Shown here piece by piece: positions 36,468 through 43,298 of a stretch of DNA of 64,000 bases; the first letter of the stretch is position 1, and each line of letters begins with the position of its first letter. The stretch comes from Clostridium pasteurianum BC1. GTDB taxonomy: Bacteria > Bacillota > Clostridia > Clostridiales > Clostridiaceae. The notes below the pieces were generated by a model. The model was not told the origin of the DNA. It saw only the letters and a program-made list of their open reading frames with translations, and did not search any database. The stretch spans positions 3,637,925-3,701,924 of the forward strand of contig NC_021182.1 of the NCBI RefSeq assembly GCF_000389635.1. The letters run 5' to 3'. The translations under genes were made by a program, and so were the position numbers.

Positions 36468-37844
36468 TTACTCTGAATAGGACTTACCGGCATTCAAAAT
36501 ACCCTTGTCATCAAAGGCTTTTTTGATTCTCATCATATATTCTACATTAATTTCATCCGTTACATCAATGAAATATGATCTTTTATTAAGTCCTATGCCA
36601 TGCTCTCCAGAGGGTAGTCCATTAAGTTCTTTTCCCTTTCTATAAAGGGCTTGCAGCAGCAATTTAGATTTCTCATTCCACTGACTTTCCTCCATGCCAT
36701 TTCGTATGACGCATAAATGTACATTTCCATCACCGGCATGTCCAAAACTACTTATCTTAATGCCAAATTCTTTTTCTGCCACTTTAGTATAATTAATAAA
36801 ATCTGCTGATTTATCTATCGGTACTACAATATCTATAGGTTCCTGCTCAGACACAGCTTCTACTGCAGTCACAAGAGCTCCTCTTATCTTCCAAGTTCTC
36901 TCTATGTCTTCCTTTTTATCAAGTAAAATAAAATCCAAAGCATTATTTTCTAAAGCTACTTCTTTTACCTTATTGTAGTTGCTCTCTATTTCAAAAGTTT
37001 CGTCTCCATCAAAGGTTAATAATAAATATGCTTGTCCATAGTTGCAGGGAAACTTCAGCTTTAAAAAATTCTCTGCATTTTCAATAACATCCTTCTCCAT
37101 AAACTCAATTGCCGTAGGATTTGCATTCTTTTTTATTATTTTAATAACGGTATCTATGCCTTCTTCTAGGGAATTAAAAGGAATAAGCGCACTTACACTT
37201 TTCTGAGGCTTTGGTATAAGCTTCAAAATAGCTTTAGTTATAATTCCAAGTGTACCTTCTGAACCTATAATTAAGTCCTTTATGTCAAGACCAGAACTAT
37301 TTTTTATAATCTTTCCACCAAGATTTAATATACTTCCATCAGCTAAAACCACCTCTAAGCCCATAACATAATCTCTGGTGACTCCATACTTTACTGCTCT
37401 CATTCCACCAGCATTAGTGCTTATATTTCCACCTATAGAAGCATTTTTTTCACCTGGATCTGGAGGATAAAAAAGTCCTTTTTCTTCAACAAATTTTTGC
37501 AGCTCTGTAAGAAGTATTCCTGGTTCTACTGTTACAGTAAGGGTATTTTCATCTAATTCTAATATATTCTTCATTAAAGACACATCTAATATAATGCCAC
37601 CTTTAGTTGGAATAGTTGCTCCTACTAGTCCCGTACCAGCGCCTCTAGGGGTCACCGCTATGTTGTTTTCATAAGCAAATTTCATTATACTGCTTACTTC
37701 ATCAGTATTTATAGGAAAAACCAATACATCTGCCTCACCTTTATTTCTGTTCAAAGCATCACTTAAATATTTGTCCTCTATGTCTTTGCCAAGCTTTATT
37801 CTATTTTTGTCGTCTATAATATGAAACAAATCATTATAATTCAT
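36468..37844 (-). CDS. FAD-binding oxidase, GlcD type (2-hydroxyacid dehydrogenase)
   Basis: A 458-residue flavoprotein of the vanillyl-alcohol-oxidase fold. The FAD part shows TPRGAGTGLVGATIPTKGGIILD near residue 57, PPDPGEKNASIGGNISTNAGG near 115 and GSEGTLGIITKAILKLIPKP near 195; the C-terminal substrate part ends SSFGHAGDGNVHL and GLPSGEHGIGLNK with metal/substrate His residues. Members oxidise glycolate, lactate or related acids; in anaerobes they often pair with electron-transfer flavoproteins, but none is adjacent. The ATG at 37844 fits the AAGG site better than one two codons earlier. Alone on its strand. Confidence 0.86.
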   Translation of the reverse strand: MNYNDLFHIIDDKNRIKLGKDIEDKYLSDALNRNKGEADVLVFPINTDEVSSIMKFAYENNIAVTPRGAGTGLVGATIPTKGGIILDVSLMKNILELDENTLTVTVEPGILLTELQKFVEEKGLFYPPDPGEKNASIGGNISTNAGGMRAVKYGVTRDYVMGLEVVLADGSILNLGGKIIKNSSGLDIKDLIIGSEGTLGIITKAILKLIPKPQKSVSALIPFNSLEEGIDTVIKIIKKNANPTAIEFMEKDVIENAENFLKLKFPCNYGQAYLLLTFDGDETFEIESNYNKVKEVALENNALDFILLDKKEDIERTWKIRGALVTAVEAVSEQEPIDIVVPIDKSADFINYTKVAEKEFGIKISSFGHAGDGNVHLCVIRNGMEESQWNEKSKLLLQALYRKGKELNGLPSGEHGIGLNKRSYFIDVTDEINVEYMMRIKKAFDDKGILNAGKSYSE

Positions 37845-37931
37845 AAACATACCTTCTTTTTATAAACTTTAATTTTACATACAATTCATTTAACATTACT
37901 TATTCGCTATTATTAATTTTATTATGTATAT

Positions 37932-38020
37932 TTTATCCGATAACAGCGACACATAACTGGATAATTCATTTAAGCTCAGTGAGAGTACAAACCTCTCACT
38001 GAGTAAAATTCATTGATAAA
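37932..38020 (+). repeat. Structured intergenic repeat, subfamily A, internally deleted copy
   Basis: TTTATCCGATAACAGCGACA then TGGATAATTCATTTAAG: the apical stem is lost, but the outer ATCC/GGAT pair and the second hairpin CTCAGTGAGAG/CTCTCACTGAG are kept. Ends AAATTCATTGATAAA. Only 89 bp. Lies between metI and the GlcD-type gene. Confidence 0.8.
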
Positions 38021-38077
38021 CAAATATAATAAAATAATGTTCGTCTTAAAAATTATTTAGATTATGAATGTTAAAAA

Positions 38078-38740
38078 TTATCTCTTTGAAGATATCCTTG
38101 CCAATCCGTCTCCTATAAATTGTATAGCCTGAACTACAACCACAAGTATAATTACTGTAACTATCATTACTCCAGTTTCGTATCTATAATAACCATATCT
38201 AATAGCCAAATCTCCTATACCGCCGCCTCCTACAATTCCTGCCATGGCAGAAAAACTAATCAAGCTTACCAGAGTTACTGTTATACCTCTTATGAGACTT
38301 GGCAGCGCTTCTACTATAAGCACATCCGTTAATATTAGTCTGAGTTTTGCTCCAGAAGCAACAGCCGCCTCTAAAACGCCCCTGTCTACTTCATTAAAAG
38401 CTCCCTCTGCCAGTCTAGCAAAAAAAGCAATTGAGGCAATTGAGAGTGGTACAGCTGCTGCCCGTGGCCCTATACTTGTACCAACCATGATTTTAGTTAT
38501 TGGTATTAATAGAACTAACAAAATTACAAAAGGTAATGAACGAATTATATTTACAATAATACCTGCAATAGAATTGACAATCTTATTCTTAAAAAATAAT
38601 GAATTAGAAGTTAAATACAATATTAAACCTATGAGTCCACCTATAACAATAGATAAAATCATGGCAATTACTATCATGTTAAGAGAATCTTTAATTGCCT
38701 GACCTAATTCACTTTGTAATATACTAATGGTATTATTCAA
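38078..38740 (-). CDS. metI: Methionine ABC transporter permease
   Basis: The membrane subunit of the MetNIQ importer for methionine (D- and L-) and related compounds. It has 220 residues with five predicted helices and the ABC-contact EAA loop EAAVASGAKLRLILTDVLIVEALP at about residues 124-147. Its start overlaps the end of metN by 8 bases, so the two are translated together. Standard length for the family. Confidence 0.93.
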   Translation of the reverse strand: MNNTISILQSELGQAIKDSLNMIVIAMILSIVIGGLIGLILYLTSNSLFFKNKIVNSIAGIIVNIIRSLPFVILLVLLIPITKIMVGTSIGPRAAAVPLSIASIAFFARLAEGAFNEVDRGVLEAAVASGAKLRLILTDVLIVEALPSLIRGITVTLVSLISFSAMAGIVGGGGIGDLAIRYGYYRYETGVMIVTVIILVVVVQAIQFIGDGLARISSKR

Positions 38741-39770
38741 CTGGATTCACCTCTTCCTGCAAGTGATAATTCTCTTCAATCTCAGATACATTTTCTTTTA
38801 TATATATTTTTGCTTTAGCTATCTCTTCCTTGTCCCCTGTAATATTTACAAGTAAAATACCAAGAGGTTTGTTGTTTATATAATCAATCTTTCCGTGAAT
38901 TATACTTATATAAACTTTGAAATTTTTTGATACCTGTGATATTAAAGGCTCTATACTTTTATCTCCTTTAAAATGCAGCTTTACCAATTCTCCTAACTGA
39001 ATTAATTTTTCTACTCCCATTGGAAGTTGAATATTTAAGTTTTTACTTATTAAAGATTTTGTTATGCTATCTTTAGGATCTGCAAATATAGTATAAACAT
39101 CATTTGCTTCAACTACTTTTCCTGCACTCATTACTGCCATTCTATGAAAGAGTCTTTTTGCCACTTCCATTTCATGAGTAATAAATACAATAGTTATTCC
39201 ATATTTCTCGTTTATTCTTTTAAGTAAATTCAAAATTTCTTCAGTATTTTCTAGATCTAAAGCTGAAGTCGCTTCATCACATAATAATATTTGAGGATTA
39301 TTTGCCAATGCCCTTGCAATACCAACACGCTGCTTTTGACCACCACTTAAATTTGCTGGATAAACCTTAGCTTTCTCCTCCAACGAAACTAACTTCAATA
39401 ATTCTTTTACCTTTTCTTCTCGCTTATTTTTAGGATAATTATTAGCTTTTAATACAAACTCTACATTTTCATAAACTGTCTTACCACTTATTAGGTTAAA
39501 ATGCTGAAATATCATTCCAATCCTCAATCTAATTTTTCTAAGGGCTTCCCCACTTAAATTTGTAATATCCTCACCATCAATTATCACTTTACCACTGCTA
39601 GGTTTCTGCAATAAATTTATGGTTCTTACTAAAGTACTCTTTCCTGCCCCGCTTAAACCAACTATACCAAAGATTTCTCCCTTGTTTATGGTAAGATTAA
39701 CATCTTTAACAGCTTCAACTTTAGTATTTTTTTCATTGAAAACTACACTTACATCTTTTAGTTCTATCAA
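38733..39770 (-). CDS. metN: Methionine ABC transporter ATP-binding protein
   Basis: The 345-residue ATPase of the importer. Walker A is GLSGAGKST at about 38-46, the signature LSGGQKQRVGIA near 140, Walker B ILLCDEATSALD near 160 and the switch His in VFITHEMEVAKR near 195. The C-terminal 95 residues form the NIL domain (LVKLHFKGDKS...IHGKIDYINNKPLGILLV), which in MetN binds methionine and inhibits transport when the cell is replete. It lies 290 bases downstream of metQ with a structured repeat between them. Confidence 0.94.
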   Translation of the reverse strand: MIELKDVSVVFNEKNTKVEAVKDVNLTINKGEIFGIVGLSGAGKSTLVRTINLLQKPSSGKVIIDGEDITNLSGEALRKIRLRIGMIFQHFNLISGKTVYENVEFVLKANNYPKNKREEKVKELLKLVSLEEKAKVYPANLSGGQKQRVGIARALANNPQILLCDEATSALDLENTEEILNLLKRINEKYGITIVFITHEMEVAKRLFHRMAVMSAGKVVEANDVYTIFADPKDSITKSLISKNLNIQLPMGVEKLIQLGELVKLHFKGDKSIEPLISQVSKNFKVYISIIHGKIDYINNKPLGILLVNITGDKEEIAKAKIYIKENVSEIEENYHLQEEVNPVE

Positions 39771-39885
39771 AAACCTTCACCCCCAAAAAACTTTTGCATA
39801 TAATAATTATCAACTTTTCATCTATATTCCAGCGAAAAAACTCATATTTATTATAAAAAATAATTAATGGCTAACTATATGATAA

Positions 39886-40058
39886 ATTTAATGGGAGCAT
39901 TAAACTCCCATTAAGTAAAATTCATTTATCTGATGACTAGCCGTTGTATCACTCTCGCCGCACTCTGTGAAAGCGATTCACACAAAATCCAAGATTTTGG
40001 TTCTCTGCTTTTCTTTAAGTGGGAGAAACAAACTCCCACTCAGTAAGATTAATTGATA
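39886..40058 (+). repeat. Structured intergenic repeat, subfamily A, composite copy
   Basis: A stray 3' hairpin (AATGGGAG...CTCCCATT, AAGTAAAATTCAT; 39886-39926) runs directly into a new copy starting TTTATCTGATGACTAGCCGT at 39925. That copy has one 51-bp-type insert (CTGTGAAAGCGATTCACA, AAAATCCAAGATTTT) but has lost the descending arm, joining GTGGGAG to AAACAAACTCCCACTCAGT. It ends at 40058, two bases from the metQ stop codon, inside the met operon. Confidence 0.8.
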
Positions 40059-40060
40059 TT

Positions 40061-40924
40061 TTATTTTGTTCCGTACTTGCTTACATACCACTCTGGTTTA
40101 TCAAAGGACTTAAATTCCCCGTTTTTATCCTCAATAGCATTTTTAAATTCTGCAGATTCTACAGCTGATTTTAAATCTTTTCCTAAATCCTTGTTTAAAT
40201 CTTCTGTTCTCACTGCTATTACATTCTTATAATTTTCTGCTAATTTTTCCACTACTAAAGCCTTTGAAAAGTCCATTCCCGCAGCTATAGCATAGTTTCC
40301 TGTAATAAGTGCAATATCCACACTATCTAAGCTTCTTGGTTCCTGAGCTGCCTCTATTGGAACAAATTTTAAATTCTTTTTATTTTCTGTTACATCATTT
40401 TGAGTTGCTTTAGTTTGATCTATATTATCCTTAATATTAATTAAGCCTTGATTTTTAAGCAATGTTAAAGCTCTTGCTAAATTTGAAGGGTCATTGGGTA
40501 TTGCAACCTTAGCTCCATTTGGTAAACTATCTATTGATTTTATTTTGTTTGAGAATATACCCATACCAGCTGTTGGAACACTTATAACTGCTGATAGATC
40601 TAAATTATTGTCCTTAGAAAACTTTTGTAAATATGCTGTATGTTGAAATAAATTTGCATCTATTTCTTTATTAGCTAAAGCTTTATTAGGTTGAACATAA
40701 TCACTAAATTCTTTAATACTCACTTTGTATCCCTTTTTTTCAAGGGCTGGTGTTATAGCCTTCTTAACCATATCGCCATAAGGTCCTGGACAAACTCCTA
40801 TAGTAATATTTTTTGTTTCCTTTGTACTCGATCCAGAATTATTGTTTGCTGATCCACAAGCTACTGTTCCTACAGTTAAAACTGCTGTTAATCCTACTAA
40901 TAAAAGCTTCTTCAATTTGTTCAT
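40061..40924 (-). CDS. metQ: Methionine-binding lipoprotein
   Basis: The substrate-binding lipoprotein of the importer, 287 residues. A signal peptide with Cys23 (GTVACGSANN) as lipid attachment site is followed by the NLPA-family fold: ITIGVCPGPYGDMVKKAI near residue 40, NALANKEIDANLFQH-like ligand site near 105-120, and VAIPNDPSNLARALTLL near 148. Unusually for the operon type, metQ is first here and metN-metI follow. A good sigma-A-like promoter lies 100 bases upstream with a repeated 20-mer across the start site. Confidence 0.93.
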   Translation of the reverse strand: MNKLKKLLLVGLTAVLTVGTVACGSANNNSGSSTKETKNITIGVCPGPYGDMVKKAITPALEKKGYKVSIKEFSDYVQPNKALANKEIDANLFQHTAYLQKFSKDNNLDLSAVISVPTAGMGIFSNKIKSIDSLPNGAKVAIPNDPSNLARALTLLKNQGLINIKDNIDQTKATQNDVTENKKNLKFVPIEAAQEPRSLDSVDIALITGNYAIAAGMDFSKALVVEKLAENYKNVIAVRTEDLNKDLGKDLKSAVESAEFKNAIEDKNGEFKSFDKPEWYVSKYGTK

Positions 40925-40965
40925 TATTTTCTCCCCTTACTGTTTACATAATCACAAAAATTTTC

Positions 40966-41054
40966 CTTAGTATTTTTATGTGATTTATTTAGTTCAGATT
41001 ATATTACTTAGTATTCTTATATGATTATTATATAATTATTTTTTAATTTGTCAA
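40966..41054 (-). promoter_or_regulatory. metQNI promoter with duplicated 20-bp operator candidate
   Basis: On the minus strand TTGACA (41049-41054) and TATAAT (41027-41032) are 16 bases apart. On the plus strand CTTAGTATTYTTATRTGATT occurs at 41007-41026, directly next to the -10, and at 40966-40985, a 41-base period, with 18 of 20 bases equal. No S-box or T-box riboswitch features were seen in this leader, so a repressor acting at these repeats is the likely control. Confidence 0.65.
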
Positions 41055-41192
41055 TATTTTTTATTACATTAATAAATTTTATAGAAATTTAATATAATTA
41101 GCACGAAAAAACACTAAATTTGTAAATTATCTGATTCTTATTTGATTAAGTTATTATTCCATTATTATCGTTAAATTATAATTAAACAAAAC

Positions 41193-41225
41193 AAAAAAGG
41201 CTTTACCCAATAATAGGCAAATCCC
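41193..41225 (-). terminator. Terminator of the 35-residue peptide / hairpin RNA unit
   Basis: On the minus strand GGATTTGCC-TATTATT-GGGTAAAGCC (one mismatch, one wobble) is followed by TTTTTTG. Confidence 0.75.
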
Positions 41226-41248
41226 ATTTAAAGCTAACTCCATAAATT

Positions 41249-41332
41249 TATGAAGTTATAAGAGCAGAAAACAATCTATAACCATACTTCATAGATCTTA
41301 TATATTGCAGCTGCGTTCCGACCTGCTGCAAT
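41249..41332 (-). other. Two strong hairpins between a micropeptide gene and its terminator (candidate small RNA)
   Basis: On the minus strand ATTGCAGC and GCTGCAAT form a perfect 8-bp stem with a 13-base loop (41304-41332), then TATGAAGT and ACTTCATA form another perfect 8-bp stem (41249-41293). With the terminator at 41193 this makes a three-hairpin 3' region. It did not match a riboswitch or SRP-type RNA that I know. Confidence 0.5.
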
Positions 41333-41344
41333 GAAAAATTTAAA

Positions 41345-41452
41345 TTATTTTAGAATATTGTTTAGTTCTTCAGACTCAGATTTATGACCTAGAAATAAAA
41401 AGATCATATACAAAGACACAATAGCAAGAAAAATTATTTTTAAATTGTTCAT
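41345..41452 (-). CDS. 35-residue membrane micropeptide
   Basis: Reads MNNLKIIFLAIVSLYMIFLF then LGHKSESEELNNILK: one hydrophobic helix and a short polar tail. A very strong purine ribosome site (AAAGGGGGAAAAGGAT) precedes the ATG at 41452. An insertion sequence begins 30 bases upstream, so its native promoter now lies on the far side of that element. Function unknown. Confidence 0.55.
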   Translation of the reverse strand: MNNLKIIFLAIVSLYMIFLFLGHKSESEELNNILK

Positions 41453-41482
41453 TATCCTTTTCCCCCTTTCCTAGATTTATAT

Positions 41483-43109
41483 TAGCTGCTTGCAAAACCC
41501 ATCGCCCGTTAGGGCTTAAGGCTTTACAAGCTATATCAAAAAGGATTTCCCCCACCCCATGTCGAATATATATATTATCGCCAAATAATATAAAAATGGA
41601 GGTATTCCTTATGATCAAATTAAAAAATCAAATTCATTTTTGTGACATTTATGAAGAAGTCGTAGACTGTTTTGAAGAAGATAAGCCTAAATTTATTAAG
41701 CTTTTTGAAGAACATATTAATTTAGAAATATTAATTCCTCATTCCTTTTTCAATGCTTACCACTCTTCAACTGGTCACCCAAGATATTATTCTCTTTCAT
41801 CAATGCTAACCGCATTAATCCTTCAGAAAATACTTGGTTTATCTGAAACAAAAACCTTTTTAAATATTTTAAATCTTTCTAGCGAATTAAGAACTCTTTG
41901 CAGATTTTTTAAAGTTCCACATGAATCTCAATTTTCTAGATTTAAAAATGATTTCATTAATCATTTTCATAATTTTTTTAATCATTTAGTTCATATTACT
42001 GAACCTATTTGTCAACAATTAAATTCTACATTGTCAAAGATTATAATTGCTGATACTACAGGCATTGAAGCCTACGTTAAGGAAAATAATCCTAAATTTT
42101 TCGAATCTCTTTTGCGTGTGGGTAAATCAATGAAGAAGAAAATAGATTCGAATGTTATTCCTCATAAGTATGCTTATAGTAAAATGCCCAAAGAAACTTA
42201 TGCAAATTCTGAAATCAAATTATCATATATTAATGGGCATTTTTGTTATGCCCTTAAAGCAACTACTCTTGTAAACGGATTAGGAATTATAAGACACATT
42301 GATTTCAACGATACTCAAATAATGGATTTTCAAAACAATAACACTGCTGAAGATGCTAAAGATCATTATGATTCAAAAACTTTAATTCCTATAATGAAAC
42401 GCTTCCTCAATCAGCATAAAGATTTCAAATACAATTATTTTCTTGGTGATAGTGCCTATGATTGTGATGATAACTATAAATACTTAATTAAAGATTGTAG
42501 TATAGCTCCAATAATCTGCCTTAATCCTCGTAATTCATCTAATTTACCACAACCTAGCGGTTTCACTTCTGACGGAACTCCATTGTGTCCGAAGGATCCG
42601 GAACTTCCAATGAAGTTTGATGGCATTACTAGAGAAAAAGGACGTTCCATGAGAGTTAAATGGCTATGCCCAAAATCTAAAAAAATTAAAGTAAATGGTA
42701 AAACCAAATATAATCTAACTTGCACAAACCCCTGTACACCTTCTCCTTGTGGAAGAATATATCATCCAACAATAAATAAAGATTATAGGTTAAATTGTCC
42801 GATCCCAAGAGATTCTGAAGAATGGAACAATTTGTACAAAATCAGAACTGTAACTGAAAGAACAAACAATACACTTAAAAATCCATTAGGTCTATCGACC
42901 TTAAAAATAAACAAAAGTGATTCATTAAAAGCTGAATTATTTATAGCAGGTATAACTCAATTGATATCCTTAATAATTAGCTTTAAAATTGATAGTAAAA
43001 ATAATGTTTTTTCAATAAAATCTTTAATAGCTGAATTTAAATTTTTTAAATAATATTTGTATTTGGCTACGTATTTACTTTTTTTAATTCTTAGTTTCGC
43101 AATCAGCTA
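41483..43109 (+). mobile_element. Intact insertion sequence with 17-bp terminal inverted repeats and 11-bp target duplication
   Basis: Left end TAGCTGCTTGCAAAACC (41483-41499) and the complement of the right end TAGCTGATTGCGAAACT (43093-43109) agree at 14 of 17 positions. The flanks carry the perfect direct repeat TAGATTTATAT at 41472-41482 and 43110-43120. The element is 1627 bp with one transposase gene. The exact target duplication indicates a recent insertion. Family assignment IS1182/IS4-like follows from the transposase. Confidence 0.9.
41611..43053 (+). CDS. DDE transposase with DUF772 domain (IS1182/IS5-like)
   Basis: A 480-residue transposase. The N-terminal DUF772 segment reads YYSLSSMLTALILQKILGLS near residue 60. 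The catalytic triad is visible as IIADTTGIEAY (first Asp, about 150), FLGDSAYDCDDNYKYL (second Asp, about 284) and TVTERTNNTLKNPLGL (Glu, about 415). A Cys-rich patch (CTNPCTPSPCGRIYH) lies between the last two. The ATG at 41611 follows GGAGG at 8 bases; a frame-open ATG five codons earlier overlaps the site. The frame is intact, so the enzyme may be active. Confidence 0.9.
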   Translation: MIKLKNQIHFCDIYEEVVDCFEEDKPKFIKLFEEHINLEILIPHSFFNAYHSSTGHPRYYSLSSMLTALILQKILGLSETKTFLNILNLSSELRTLCRFFKVPHESQFSRFKNDFINHFHNFFNHLVHITEPICQQLNSTLSKIIIADTTGIEAYVKENNPKFFESLLRVGKSMKKKIDSNVIPHKYAYSKMPKETYANSEIKLSYINGHFCYALKATTLVNGLGIIRHIDFNDTQIMDFQNNNTAEDAKDHYDSKTLIPIMKRFLNQHKDFKYNYFLGDSAYDCDDNYKYLIKDCSIAPIICLNPRNSSNLPQPSGFTSDGTPLCPKDPELPMKFDGITREKGRSMRVKWLCPKSKKIKVNGKTKYNLTCTNPCTPSPCGRIYHPTINKDYRLNCPIPRDSEEWNNLYKIRTVTERTNNTLKNPLGLSTLKINKSDSLKAELFIAGITQLISLIISFKIDSKNNVFSIKSLIAEFKFFK

Positions 43110-43211
43110 TAGATTTATATATTATTTTAATAAAGATTTTAATCTTAATATTATTTATTTTTATGTTTCTCAATCTATTTTTTATATATTTATTAATCTA
43201 TAATAATAATT

Positions 43212-43289
43212 TATCATAATTTTATTTATAAATCAATAAAATTATGATATTTTAATAATTTTTATATTATTTTATTATTAAAATATCAT
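43212..43289. other. Two overlapping palindromes that share one arm
   Basis: TATCATAATTTTATT (43212-43226) pairs perfectly with 43235-43249, while ATGATATTTTAATAAT (43244-43259) pairs perfectly with 43274-43289. The arms overlap by six bases, so the hairpins compete. They lie just after the insertion sequence and ten bases from the stop of the sigma-54 activator gene. Confidence 0.6.
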
Positions 43290-43298
43290 ATTAGTCTT

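Noticed and set aside
40925-41060. Possible S-box (SAM) or T-box riboswitch before metQ
   Set aside because: The leader is only about 95 bases and lacks the conserved S-box and T-box segments on the minus strand.
41249-41332. SRP RNA-like GGTCGGAACGCAGC loop
   Set aside because: Resembles the SRP domain IV in a few bases only; the asymmetric loop and flanking helix do not fit.
41382-41618. 78-codon minus-strand frame crossing the insertion sequence end
   Set aside because: It spans the IS boundary and overlaps, in a different frame, the better supported 35-residue gene.
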